A stretch of 64,000 nucleotides of DNA from G965203045 sp965203045 (GTDB lineage Bacteria > Pseudomonadota > Gammaproteobacteria > PS1 > Pseudothioglobaceae), in NCBI GenBank assembly GCA_965203045.1, contig OZ241850.1:620001-684000 (forward strand), in the 5' to 3' direction. The notes under the pieces are model-generated. The model saw nothing but the letters and a program-made list of their open reading frames with translations, had not been told where the DNA came from and did no database searches. A program made the position numbers and the translations under genes. Below, one piece after another: positions 16,009 through 25,660 of the stretch (its first letter is position 1; each line of letters begins with the position of its first letter).

Positions 16009-17713
16009 GAGCTATCATATAATCAAAAAAAATATGAAACTATCAAGGTTTGATATTGGTGCTGAAATCATATCTATTCTAACTAAAGGTATTTATCCAG
16101 ACCCTAGGGATGCTGTTAGAGAATATATTCAAAACGCTATTGATGCTAATGCTACTAAAGTTGGGGTTAATGTAGGACAAGATTATGTTTCTGTCATTGA
16201 TGATGGCGATGGTATGGATTACGATACTATGAGAAGAGCTATCAGATTAGGTGTATCAGATAAACAGCCTGGCAAAGATGTTGGTTTTATGGGTATTGGC
16301 ATATACAGTTCATTTCATTTGTGCAATATGCTTGAAATTTATTCAAAAACAAAAAATAATAATCCAAGCAAATTAGCCATTAATTTTGAAGAAATGCGCT
16401 TAGAACTTGATGGTCAAAAGTCAAAACGTTTGCAGGGTGCAAGTAGTGATGAATTGATGGGTTTACAATCACTATTAGAATCTTGTCTTAAATTGACAGA
16501 AATTACAGAAGAAGACTACCCTAATATAGGAACCACAGTTGAATTAACAGGGTTAAACCCAATACTTTCTGATAGTTTATTAGACTTTGAAAAACTAAAA
16601 CAATATCTACAGGATGCAGTGCCATTACACTTTGACCCAAACTTTAAATATGGTAAAAAAATAGAACAAAAAATAGAAGATATTTGCAAAAAGCACGACG
16701 CAAAATTTGAAATAATTGATCTAAAACTAACTATTTCTGGGAAAAGCGAATCATTATTTAGACCTTATACTGATAATATTTTTAATAATGGTGCTGGTCA
16801 AGAACCACATTACGAGATTATTGGACACCAACGAAAATTTATTGGCATTGCCTGGGGGGTTCTTAATTCAGAAAGGCGGGCAATATTAAACAAGCTCTTA
16901 AGGGGTTTTATACTAAAAAAACAAGGTTTTGCTATTGGCAATAGGTCATCCCTTATCAAATATTTTGCACCAGGTGGAAAAGCAACAGCCCCACACTTTA
17001 ATCGCCATACAGGTGAGATTATCATCATTAATCCGAAATTATTGCCAAACGCCTCTAGAAGTTGGTTATATCCTTCTAACCTACAAAAGAAATTTGAAAT
17101 TGAGCTCGAGAAAGTTGCTGATAAATATAATAAAAATTCAGAGAACTTCCAAAGATACAGCAAAGGTATTGATATTATAAAGCAATCAACCTCTGAGCTA
17201 AAATCAATACTTGGTCAACAATTTGAATACGAAAAGAATGTTAGTAAATTGGTAAAATTTATGACACACCTAAGATTAGTTGAATATAATACTAAGCGCG
17301 TCATAAATGCGAAATATCTTGCCTCAAATGATGAAAAAACTAAACAAGCAAAAGATTTATTGCAATCAACCAAAGCAACTATCAAAAGTATTCAGGAGAG
17401 TCTTAATGAATTGGCGCTAATCAAAGAATCAGAAAGCAAAGTGAGAAAATCTAATTCAAGCAGTAACAAAATTAAAATTGCCGCAAAAATAAAAGATATA
17501 CCTACAGATAACATTAATGAAAAGTATTATGAGAATTTAGAAGGCATATTAAGAGATCTGGATGTTGAAATACCTCAGATAGCAATTGACATATTTCGTA
17601 TGATTGATTCGGATTTTTTAGTAGAAATGTCTAAAACTAAAGCAGATTATCAAAATATGCTACAAACCATAAAGCAAAAAATTCTAGATTTAATAGAAGG
17701 TGATAATGACTAA
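16007..17713 (+). CDS. GHKL (Hsp90/MutL-like) ATPase, first gene of a three-gene operon
   Basis: 568 aa. Bergerat motifs: REYIQNAIDA (38-47, N43), DDGDGMD (65-71) and GFMGIGI (93-99). Residues 1-230 form the ATPase and transducer region; the C-terminal half (about 380-560) is helical and lysine-rich, with coiled-coil character. ATP-dependent dimer clamping is the family's common mechanism. It overlaps the next gene by 8 bases, and that gene overlaps a radical SAM gene by 20, so all three should act together. I know of no described system with this composition. No ribosome binding site is evident, so it may be leaderless. Confidence 0.75.
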   Translation: MSYHIIKKNMKLSRFDIGAEIISILTKGIYPDPRDAVREYIQNAIDANATKVGVNVGQDYVSVIDDGDGMDYDTMRRAIRLGVSDKQPGKDVGFMGIGIYSSFHLCNMLEIYSKTKNNNPSKLAINFEEMRLELDGQKSKRLQGASSDELMGLQSLLESCLKLTEITEEDYPNIGTTVELTGLNPILSDSLLDFEKLKQYLQDAVPLHFDPNFKYGKKIEQKIEDICKKHDAKFEIIDLKLTISGKSESLFRPYTDNIFNNGAGQEPHYEIIGHQRKFIGIAWGVLNSERRAILNKLLRGFILKKQGFAIGNRSSLIKYFAPGGKATAPHFNRHTGEIIIINPKLLPNASRSWLYPSNLQKKFEIELEKVADKYNKNSENFQRYSKGIDIIKQSTSELKSILGQQFEYEKNVSKLVKFMTHLRLVEYNTKRVINAKYLASNDEKTKQAKDLLQSTKATIKSIQESLNELALIKESESKVRKSNSSSNKIKIAAKIKDIPTDNINEKYYENLEGILRDLDVEIPQIAIDIFRMIDSDFLVEMSKTKADYQNMLQTIKQKILDLIEGDND

Positions 17714-18650
17714 GCAACCTTTTAACAGTGAAGATAAACAAAATATCAGGAAAAACTGGGGTAAGTCATTACTTAAGTTTCTTAGTGAGTATACTCAACT
17801 AAAATTAAGCTACATGGGATTACCTTCACCAGACGCAAAAGATATTGAGGAATGGCTGGAATATATTGATGAAGTGATTGCATTTCAATGTAGAAAGTAT
17901 GGTGAACCTTCTCATCCAAATCAAAAGAAATACGGTGTTATTAAACTTGAAAATAAATTAAGAGCATATCAAAGACAAGGTAAATTAACCAAGTTTAATG
18001 TTTATGACGGTTATTTGGAAGAAGTGCTTCTTAAAGGCACAGATAATTCTAATAATGAGTTCATACAGAATAACACGATTAAAGTTTATAACTTGGATTT
18101 TTGTAATCGGATTACTTCACCGCTTAAATACACTGATAACCAAGGAAATTTTAAAAAGGCCTACAAGTTTGATGCTATCAATAAAGTATTTGAATACCAA
18201 CAAAAGTCTCAAGGCATCAAAAGTTTTGTGTTATTTCTCACAATCAACTCTAATTATGACGGTCAAGAATTGAATAACTTTCTCAAGCAGCCTAATTCAC
18301 AAGGTTATCGTAAGTTAACTCGGTGTAGAAATTTAGAAAGAAAGTATAAAAAAAGGCATATTCTAAGATTATTTATTATTAATCAATTAGAAGAAAACTT
18401 AAGGCGTTATAAGTTTATTCCACACTTTCTGCCAACTATTACATATTTAGGCTCAAAGAGTAGCAAATTGCTTCATTTTACTTTATTTGCTTATGCAAAT
18501 GGTGAATCAGAGGTGCCTTGGTATCAGAATCTTAAATCATTATGTGGATGTGATAAGATATTTCTTAAAGTAGATAGCCGATGCAACCAATATAATAATC
18601 CAGTAAACTTATTTACAAAGTCTAAAACATATGCAGAAGTCTGGCAATAA
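17706..18650 (+). CDS. Unknown protein, middle gene of the ATPase/radical SAM operon
   Basis: 314 aa from ATG at 17706 (GAAGG at 17696-17700; a GTG at 17700 is less well placed). Soluble, rich in K, N and Y. Five cysteines occur late or mid-protein (CRKYG, DFCNR, TRCRNL, SLCGCDK, DSRCNQY), which might bind metal but do not make a standard zinc motif. No known domain recognised. It overlaps both neighbours, which is strong evidence for co-translation and probably for a complex. It could be a substrate-recognition or target subunit for the radical SAM enzyme. Confidence 0.6.
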   Translation: MTKQPFNSEDKQNIRKNWGKSLLKFLSEYTQLKLSYMGLPSPDAKDIEEWLEYIDEVIAFQCRKYGEPSHPNQKKYGVIKLENKLRAYQRQGKLTKFNVYDGYLEEVLLKGTDNSNNEFIQNNTIKVYNLDFCNRITSPLKYTDNQGNFKKAYKFDAINKVFEYQQKSQGIKSFVLFLTINSNYDGQELNNFLKQPNSQGYRKLTRCRNLERKYKKRHILRLFIINQLEENLRRYKFIPHFLPTITYLGSKSSKLLHFTLFAYANGESEVPWYQNLKSLCGCDKIFLKVDSRCNQYNNPVNLFTKSKTYAEVWQ

Positions 18651-20604
18651 ACCAAGAAACATACTGCTCATAGAGCCAAAGTATAAAAACAAATATCCAC
18701 CTATTGGTTTAATGAAGATTGCCACCTATCATCGCATATTAAATGATAATGTTCAATTTTATAAAGGCGACGTCAAAGAGTTTATTATCAATAAATTAGC
18801 AACACTTTGTATATCACAATTAGGTGGTTCAGAAAATATTAACTGGCTTGAAAAACAACCACTAATTATTAGTTTTATCAAAACAAGACGAAAAAAAATA
18901 CTCAATAAAATATTAAAAGATTCCAATGCGGATAAACAACAGTACATTGAAGGTATCTTATATCAATATAGCAATGTATATAGAACTAAAAAATATAACC
19001 AATACTTAAACTATGACAGAATTTATATCACTACGTTATTTACTTTTTATTGGGATATTACAGTAGAGGCGATAAAACAGGCTAAATTAATTACTACCAG
19101 TATTGATAATATTAAAATTGGTGGCATATTAGCATCGTTGTTATCTAAAGAATTAAAAGAAGACACAGGTATAGAACCTTTAACTGGTTTATTGGACCAC
19201 CCTGGTATTTTGGATGATAACGATATTATCATTGACGAATTACCACTTGATTATTCAATTCTTGACGAAATTAACTATAAATATCCAACCGGTAGCGCTT
19301 ATTTTACTTTTATGACTAAGGGATGTACGCGCAAATGCGCTTTTTGCTCTGTGCCTAAATTAGAGCCTATTTATAAAGAAAAAGTACCAACACTGGATAA
19401 ATTCAACCATATTAAAACAATGTATGGCGAGCAACAACATTTGCTACTGATGGATAACAATGTATTAGCTTCTCCAAAATTTCCTGAAATTATTAAAGAA
19501 ATTAAAGATATGGGTTTTAGTAAAGATGCTAAATTTATTGAACCCAATCAATTAGATATTGCTATTAAAAATCTTAAACTAGGCATTAATGATGTAGCTT
19601 ATATCAATAAATCATTCACTATTCTATCTAATTTTGTTAAAAAGAATGCTAATAAATTAATTGGTACGGAAATTCACAATATTTTAAAACACCATAACCT
19701 ACTTAATAAAAAAACAATAACCAAAACATCTGTTATCGCCGCATATACTGATATTAAGGATATTTATGAATTGCGCCGTAATAAAATCCCTAAAAAAAGA
19801 TATGTTGACTTTAATCAAGGCGTGGATGCTAGGTATATTACTGAAGAAAATATGCAGCTATTAAGTGATATAGCGATTTACCCTCTAAGAATTGCTTTTG
19901 ACCATATCGGTATAAAAAATAAATATGAGAATGCCGTCAGATTAGCAGCTAAATACAACATTACCAGACTATCTAATTATCTATTATTTAACTTTAAAGA
20001 CAAACCACTTGATCTATTCAGGCGAATGCAGTTGAATGTTGATTTATCAGAAGAACTTAGTATCCATATTTATTCATTTCCAATGAAGTATATACCACTA
20101 TTTGGTGAAGAAGCAAAGCACAGACATTATATTGGAAAATTTTGGAACAGAAAATTTATCAGAGCCATACAAGCAATTAGTAATGCGACCAGAGGGATTG
20201 TGCCACCTGGTAGAAGTTTTTTTGAAAGAGCATACGGCAAGGGTGAAGATGAATTTATGGAACTATTGTATATGCCTGAAACCTATCTAGTTTATCGTAG
20301 CACTTTTGAGAAATCAGGATATATTAGCCAATGGCAATCATTATTTGGGTCATTAAATAAGCAAGAGTTAATTTTTGCAAAGCACATTATTGAATCAAAT
20401 AACTTCAGCCAACAAATTCCAGCATATAATAATAAAATTATACAATTACTTAAACATTATCAAATCACAAGAAAACAAACTGAAAAGGCCACTGATAAAG
20501 ACTATCAAAAAATTAAGCATAAATTTGACCGTTTTATTGATGAGGACCAGTTTGTCAATACAACATTAACATACGACTTTGAGAGGCGAATAGCAATTTC
20601 ATAA
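18631..20604 (+). CDS. Radical SAM enzyme (B12-type N-terminus likely)
   Basis: 657 aa. The [4Fe-4S] motif CTRKCAFC has cysteines at 232, 236 and 239. The N-terminus (ILLIEP ... YPPIGLMKIATYHR) and the segment LDYSILDE before the cluster resemble radical SAM proteins with a cobalamin-binding-type N-terminal domain. FNQGVDARYI near residue 400 fits a radical SAM barrel strand. The C-terminal 200 residues are helical with no known domain. The enzyme should cleave SAM to a 5'-deoxyadenosyl radical and modify an unknown substrate. It overlaps the preceding gene by 20 bases and ends the operon. Confidence 0.75.
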   Translation: MQKSGNKPRNILLIEPKYKNKYPPIGLMKIATYHRILNDNVQFYKGDVKEFIINKLATLCISQLGGSENINWLEKQPLIISFIKTRRKKILNKILKDSNADKQQYIEGILYQYSNVYRTKKYNQYLNYDRIYITTLFTFYWDITVEAIKQAKLITTSIDNIKIGGILASLLSKELKEDTGIEPLTGLLDHPGILDDNDIIIDELPLDYSILDEINYKYPTGSAYFTFMTKGCTRKCAFCSVPKLEPIYKEKVPTLDKFNHIKTMYGEQQHLLLMDNNVLASPKFPEIIKEIKDMGFSKDAKFIEPNQLDIAIKNLKLGINDVAYINKSFTILSNFVKKNANKLIGTEIHNILKHHNLLNKKTITKTSVIAAYTDIKDIYELRRNKIPKKRYVDFNQGVDARYITEENMQLLSDIAIYPLRIAFDHIGIKNKYENAVRLAAKYNITRLSNYLLFNFKDKPLDLFRRMQLNVDLSEELSIHIYSFPMKYIPLFGEEAKHRHYIGKFWNRKFIRAIQAISNATRGIVPPGRSFFERAYGKGEDEFMELLYMPETYLVYRSTFEKSGYISQWQSLFGSLNKQELIFAKHIIESNNFSQQIPAYNNKIIQLLKHYQITRKQTEKATDKDYQKIKHKFDRFIDEDQFVNTTLTYDFERRIAIS

Positions 20605-20906
20605 AAACCAAAAATTTATCAAACAACAAAAACAACCCAGAAGAACAGCAAACAAAGACGGTAATTTTTATTCCTAGAAGGCAAAAATTCCCTCCCACTT
20701 ACCTACCTTTCTTTTTGTCTCTTTGAACCGAATAATTAACTATCATAATTCACACATGATATGTCCAACTTTTTTAAGCTAGACTTTGCGGGGCAGTAAC
20801 CTCACTTTACCTGTAAAACTAGACCCTATTGTTTTATACATCCCAAACCCTGCAATCGCAATCACTGTTGATTGTCTCCTTGATTCTTATTTAATGAAAG
20901 CGTTAC
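20605..20906. other. Non-coding gap
   Basis: About 300 bases after the radical SAM gene. No convincing ORF, RNA or transposon end seen. Confidence 0.3.
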
Positions 20907-21113
20907 TCATAAAAACTTAACTGCAGCAACAATAACACCAGCCAAGGTAATTGCAGCTATGTACATTCTATTGCTTAAACTAGCGATTTCTGCATGCACA
21001 AAGTCCTTAGTTGCCATGTTATCTTGGCGGTCTAGTAGTTGCGCGATAACAACAGCTTTTGCTTTCTTAAAGCCTGCTTCTTCTAGTGTTTGCGCAATTG
21101 ATAGTGTATCCAT
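20907..21113 (-). CDS. Short coiled-coil protein with C-terminal membrane helix (DUF1640-like)
   Basis: 68 aa from ATG at 21113, which follows GGGGCAAGG; an upstream ATG adds 12 residues without a ribosome binding site. It begins MDTLSIAQTLEEAGFKKAKA, then LLDRQDNMATKDFVHAEIASL, and ends in a hydrophobic helix IAAITLAGVIVAAVKFL. That layout (helix, coiled coil, one membrane segment) is that of small DUF1640 proteins, often found near mobile genes. Function unknown. Confidence 0.6.
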   Translation of the reverse strand: MDTLSIAQTLEEAGFKKAKAVVIAQLLDRQDNMATKDFVHAEIASLSNRMYIAAITLAGVIVAAVKFL

Positions 21114-21149
21114 GCCTTGCCCCCATATACTCCAATCTAGATATACCAC

Positions 21150-21569
21150 ACTCCGTCTTAAGTTTATTATACTTAATTCTCACCTCGTCTTAAATATATT
21201 ATACTTAATTTTTAATATATTAATTTTGCTCTGAGCATATTGTACTTCATCTTAAGCATATTATACTTAATTTACAATATATTAATTTCGCTCCAGATGT
21301 AAACCAATATTAGTAACCAATGTCCGCTAGACGTAAACTAATATTAGTAACCAATGACGAACATGGTAAAATGCAAATCAAAGATTCAACTAGAAACTTT
21401 ATAGATGTAATTCCTAAAAATTAAAAAAGTCAGAGTAACTAAAAGTCAAGTAGCATCAACCACTCAAATATTTGTAGGGATAAGGGGTAAATTTTACTAA
21501 TCAAAATTGTTACAGATAACTTGTTGAACAAGATTATCAAGACCTGCGAGAAGCAAAATTTTAAAAAAT
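21150..21569. repeat. AT-rich tandem and direct repeats
   Basis: TCTTAA, then ATATTATACTTAATTT, then AATATATTAATTT, then GCTC occurs twice (about 21188 and 21252) and in a shorter form near 21153. Next to it GTAAAC-AATATTAGTAACCAATG occurs twice (about 21299 and 21333), 34 bases apart. The repeats are too few and too uneven for CRISPR. Possible iterons, operator arrays or slipped-strand duplications upstream of the ParB-like gene. Confidence 0.55.
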
Positions 21570-22991
21570 ATGGAAAATAAAGTTACAAAAAAAAGTATTT
21601 CAATAAAAAATCTTTCTCTTTGGGATGAAAATGCCCGTTTTCCTAATAAATACTTCAACAAAATGGAGAAGGATTTAATTGAATATTTTGTTTCTAAGAA
21701 AGATTTTAAATTGGTCAAATTAGCTGAGGAAGTGACAAATGAATTTGATTTACCCCAGCTTGAAAAGTTGGTTGTTTACGAATTGAACGGCAAAAATATA
21801 GTATTGGAGGGGAATCGTCGGCTTGCAGTTTATAAGCTTTTGGATAATCCAGAATTAACAGATGATGCAAAATTTAAAAATAAGTTCAATGAATTAAAAT
21901 CAAAAATAAATATAAATAGTAATTTTGAACTTGAATGTTTAATAACAAAGGATAAAGAACAAGGGTTTCGTTATATCAACAGAAAACATTTGAAGGGCAA
22001 TAATGAAGTTTCTTGGGGTGATAATGAAAGAGCACACCACAATGCCCGCAGAGGAAAAGCAAACCAAAAAGAATTATTAAAAGTTGCGATTACCAAAAGA
22101 ATTAAAAACTTGGATTTCCCCGAAGAATTAAAAGAGCGGGTTTTAGGTCCGGGCTTTGTTACAACTTTTTGGAGGCTTATTGAACAAAAATCTACATGGC
22201 ATGCTTTTGGATTTAGTCTTAATGATAACGATGAACTACAAATACAAGACAAAAATTTTGATAAAAAGTTAAAAGTCATCATTTTCGATGTTCTACAAAA
22301 AAGCAAATTCAACGACAAACTGTTTTCTCGTTTAAATACGAAAGAAATTAAGAGTTATCTGGAACAAATATCAAAAGATGATTATAAAAGAGTTGCTGAC
22401 GAGATAAAAAAACAAACTGAAACTGGTCTTTTGGGCCAAAAATCAACTTCTGTCACTTCAACAAATAGCGCTAATAAAAGGGACACCCCTAAATCATCAC
22501 TCCGAAGTTATTTAATACCCAGAACTTGTTTTTTACCAATTGGTCCCAAAGAAGCAAAAATAAATAATATATATTGCGAATTGAAAGATGATTTACTAAT
22601 TGATGACTCAAGAAAAGCTGTGCCAAACGCGGTCGGAGTACTTTTTAGAGTATTTTTAGAAATATCGTTAGACTATTACGCAAAAACGAATGGCCATGAA
22701 TTTGGAAAGGGGAGTACAATAAATCAAAAGATTAATTGGGTGGTTAAGAGTTTAAAAAATAAGGCACACGAAAAACAAAAGTTTAGTAATATAAATAAAG
22801 TGGGTTCGTCCACAGGACCAAAGAGTTATTTATCAATAGAAAATTTTCATGAATATGTCCACTCAACAACGACTCAACCAAGCTCAAGTGAACTAAAAAG
22901 TAAATGGGATAATCTTCAAGAGTTTTTTGAGATTCTTTGGAAAGATTTAGATAAAGAAGCAAAACTTAAAAAAACAAAATGCAAGAGATAA
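21570..22991 (+). CDS. ParB-like N-terminal domain protein paired with a Dam methylase
   Basis: 473 aa. Residues 60-115 carry the ParB/sulfiredoxin-type core, with VLEGNRRLAVYKLL at 78-91 in place of the usual GERR box. The C-terminal 150 residues, with NFHEYVHS and a final WDNLQEFFEILW, look like a helical HEPN-like or effector module. The gene overlaps the adenine methylase by 13 bases. ParB-type domains can be nucleases or CTP switches, so a methylation-sensing or restriction partner is plausible. The start is set by ATG at 21570. Confidence 0.6.
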   Translation: MENKVTKKSISIKNLSLWDENARFPNKYFNKMEKDLIEYFVSKKDFKLVKLAEEVTNEFDLPQLEKLVVYELNGKNIVLEGNRRLAVYKLLDNPELTDDAKFKNKFNELKSKININSNFELECLITKDKEQGFRYINRKHLKGNNEVSWGDNERAHHNARRGKANQKELLKVAITKRIKNLDFPEELKERVLGPGFVTTFWRLIEQKSTWHAFGFSLNDNDELQIQDKNFDKKLKVIIFDVLQKSKFNDKLFSRLNTKEIKSYLEQISKDDYKRVADEIKKQTETGLLGQKSTSVTSTNSANKRDTPKSSLRSYLIPRTCFLPIGPKEAKINNIYCELKDDLLIDDSRKAVPNAVGVLFRVFLEISLDYYAKTNGHEFGKGSTINQKINWVVKSLKNKAHEKQKFSNINKVGSSTGPKSYLSIENFHEYVHSTTTQPSSSELKSKWDNLQEFFEILWKDLDKEAKLKKTKCKR

Positions 22992-23848
22992 AAAGTAAAA
23001 TAATATCTGGCTTTTTAAGCCCGCTTCGTTATCCTGGCGGGAAAACTCGCTTAGCGAGTTTTTTGTGGAAAACAATAGAAAAAAATTTTTCCAAAAATGA
23101 AAAAATTATCCTTGTTGAACCATACGCAGGTGGAGCTGGAGCTTCTTTAAAATTATTGTTTTCAGGTAAAGTTGATAAAATTATTATCAATGATTTGGAT
23201 AAAGCTATTTTTTCATTTTGGAAAATTGCCGTTGATGATACTGATTTTTTGATTAATAAAATCAATAAAGTAAATATTAATATTAAAGAATGGAAAAAAC
23301 AAAAAGAAATTTACAATAACCCATTGTCGTCAATTCAAGATTTAGCGGTTGCTACTTTATTTTTAAATAGAACAAACCGCTCGGGAATTATTAAAGGCGG
23401 GCCAATAGGAGGAATAGATCAAGCCGGATTTTGGAATATTCAGGCTCGTTTTACAAAAAATAAAATTATCTCAAGGTTAGAAAAAATTAAAAAATTTAGA
23501 AATAAAATATCAGTCAAAAATTTTGACGGCATTAATCTTTTAAAACAACTAGAAAAAAATAAATATAGAACTCGATATTTTATTTTTCTTGATCCGCCAT
23601 ATTATCAGAAAGGAAAATTTTTATATTTAAATCATTATATTGATAAAGACCATAAAAAATTATTAAAATCTCTTGAAAAATCTTCATTAAAATGGGTTAT
23701 GACTTATGATGACGTTTCTTATATTCAAAATCTTTATGATAAATTCAAGAAAAATAAATTTATGATAAACCATAGTGCTTTCGAAGCAAGGCAAGGCAAG
23801 GAAATTTTGATTTTTTCTGATAATGTTGCTAAAGTAGCGATTAATTGA
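22979..23848 (+). CDS. D12-class adenine-N6 DNA methyltransferase (Dam-like)
   Basis: 289 aa. The N-terminus LSPLRYPGGKTRLA (13-26) is the SAM-binding motif of the D12 class. VEPYAGGAGASL follows at 46-57, and the catalytic motif IV is DPPYY at 205-209, near the C-terminal third as in alpha-type enzymes. It transfers a methyl group to adenine N6 in double-stranded DNA. Target specificity cannot be read from sequence, and it may not be GATC. It is coupled to the ParB-like gene, with which it may form a modification/effector pair. Confidence 0.85.
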   Translation: MQEIKSKIISGFLSPLRYPGGKTRLASFLWKTIEKNFSKNEKIILVEPYAGGAGASLKLLFSGKVDKIIINDLDKAIFSFWKIAVDDTDFLINKINKVNINIKEWKKQKEIYNNPLSSIQDLAVATLFLNRTNRSGIIKGGPIGGIDQAGFWNIQARFTKNKIISRLEKIKKFRNKISVKNFDGINLLKQLEKNKYRTRYFIFLDPPYYQKGKFLYLNHYIDKDHKKLLKSLEKSSLKWVMTYDDVSYIQNLYDKFKKNKFMINHSAFEARQGKEILIFSDNVAKVAIN

Positions 23849-23978
23849 TTCTAAACCTAACCTCTACCATTTTTATTTTGTAGTTGTGGCATTTATAAAG
23901 TAGTTAGTGTGTTGTTAATATGTTACTAATGTTTGAAACTACTAAAATATAAAGTTGTTTTAAAAAATATTATTATAT

Positions 23979-24680
23979 ATGAGCATATATCAAGCTAATG
24001 TTAATGTATTATTAACAGCTGACGAATTTAGACATAAATACGAGGATTCTTATAGGCAACAAAACATCAAACTGAATTACCCATTGTGTCGATCTAAAAT
24101 TACCTTTGTAAACTCTAAATCAGTCAGGCCACACTTTAGACATGGTGGGTGGCCTCCTAATTGTCCTTGGTCTGCTTATCATCTTTTAAGTTATAGCAAA
24201 TTTAGTGAAAAACATGGTATAAAACTTAAATCAGAATTTTGTAAATTAAATAACCTAAAACAAGTATTCAAAACTACACAAAATATTCATGGTAAGTATA
24301 TGAATGGAGAGCTATTTTATGAATTATGTAAGACAGCTAATAAATATCAAATTTGGAATTGTGTGGGATTAACACTTGAATACCTGCCTTATATTTTATT
24401 AACACTTCATACATTTAGTGATACTGAAAAAAATGGAACAGATACATCTTATCGTTATACAATCAACAAACCAAATAATAAATCTATTGATGTAATATGG
24501 AAATACCCTAATAAGTATAAACTACAAAAACGACTTATCAAAAAAATGCTATTATGGAAGGTAATAATGATATTACTGTTACATGCCCCAGTCTAAGCGC
24601 ACCCAGTGGTCCTGATATTGAAAATAATGACCTTAAATACATTCTTCACTGTCGTCAAGAAACGCTAAACCCAAAATAAA
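23979..24680 (+). pseudogene. CoiA-like zinc-motif protein, apparently frameshifted
   Basis: The first frame (23979-24596) begins with a region containing PLCRSKITFVNS, then RPHFRHGGW, a cysteine/histidine pattern like the N-terminus of CoiA-type competence nucleases. The frame ends in an unlikely hydrophobic tail (MLLWKVIMILLLHAPV). One base further on, a second frame continues from a run of seven A (24540-24546) to 24680, with a soluble C-terminus ending CRQETLNPK. A one-base slip in the A-run therefore probably broke the gene, or transcriptional slippage repairs it. Confidence 0.45.
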
Positions 24681-24691
24681 CCTCCGAATCC

Positions 24692-25477
24692 TTATTCCCA
24701 ATCAGGCACCAGCTCTTCTGGCCATTCGTTTAATAAACTTTCTTTAGTAAGCGCGAGTGTGCGCTTGTGTTCGTTTATCTGTTTGTCATATTCCTTTAAT
24801 ATTATTTGATGTATGTCCTTTGGTAATACGATACTTGGTTTAGCTATTGCATCTTTATGTTCAACCAGCTCTTGATATTTCTCTAATGTCACTTTATAAA
24901 AATTTAGTTCATCATTATAAATAGGTGTAGACTTATCACAATGAAAATGACCGTAGCGTACGGTAATATCAATACCACTTTGGTTGGCGATATTAGCGAC
25001 ATCAAAATAACGTAGCGCATCATCAAATCACCCAATAATGGTTTCTAGCCCCTTGCAAGCTTCTTCAAAACTATTAGCACTAATACTAACATCATCTTTT
25101 AGTTGGGCAATGGGTGAGAAATAACTACCAAAGTTGTTCTCCTTAAAATCATAACCTAATTTATCAAATAGACCTTGCGGTGTCTGACTATCAAAATCAC
25201 CTATATAACCAATTAAATTAGCGAGCCAACATTGTTGCCCCGGTCCCAAATTCTCAACCCATGGTTCTCTTTTCATTTGATAGACATGTCCTAAGAATTG
25301 ATGATTAATGCGACATAATAACTCTTTACCACCACTAATGGGGCCCTTATCAACAATCACCACTCTTTGTTCATCCAATATTCTAATTGGTTTATAAAAA
25401 CAGTTTTTATTAGTCTTAAGTAAGGTTTTAATATGACTGATTGTTTGTTCATCTTGTTGGGTATTTGAATAGTTCAT
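24692..25477 (-). pseudogene. Unknown 261-codon gene interrupted by one TGA
   Basis: The frame is open from ATG at 25477 to the stop at 24692 except for TGA at 25028-25030. The 149 codons before and 112 codons after are in the same frame and read on smoothly (ETIIG, stop, FDDALRYFDVANI). The second half has no good start after the stop, so it is probably one gene with a nonsense mutation. I do not recognise the family; the N-terminal half has PISGGKELLCRINHQF and the C-terminal half is charged and helical. Confidence 0.5.
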
Positions 25478-25660
25478 AGTTTGTCTAAATAGATAAATTA
25501 TCGTATTATCTATTTATGACTAAATCAATATCTAAAAACTATGCACCAAGTTTTGGTGTATTGAATTTTTATAACACATCAATAGTCGGTGTGTTGCTTT
25601 ACCTTTTAATAATATTAGAAGATTATCATTTAGACTGGAATTTCTAGATACTAAAAAGAA

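Noticed and set aside
21296..21360. Possible CRISPR array
   Set aside because: Only two unequal repeat units, with spacers shorter than 10 bases and no cas genes nearby.
25028..25030. TGA read as selenocysteine or tryptophan
   Set aside because: No selenocysteine insertion hairpin seen after it, and TGA is a normal stop in the neighbouring genes, so a nonsense mutation is simpler.
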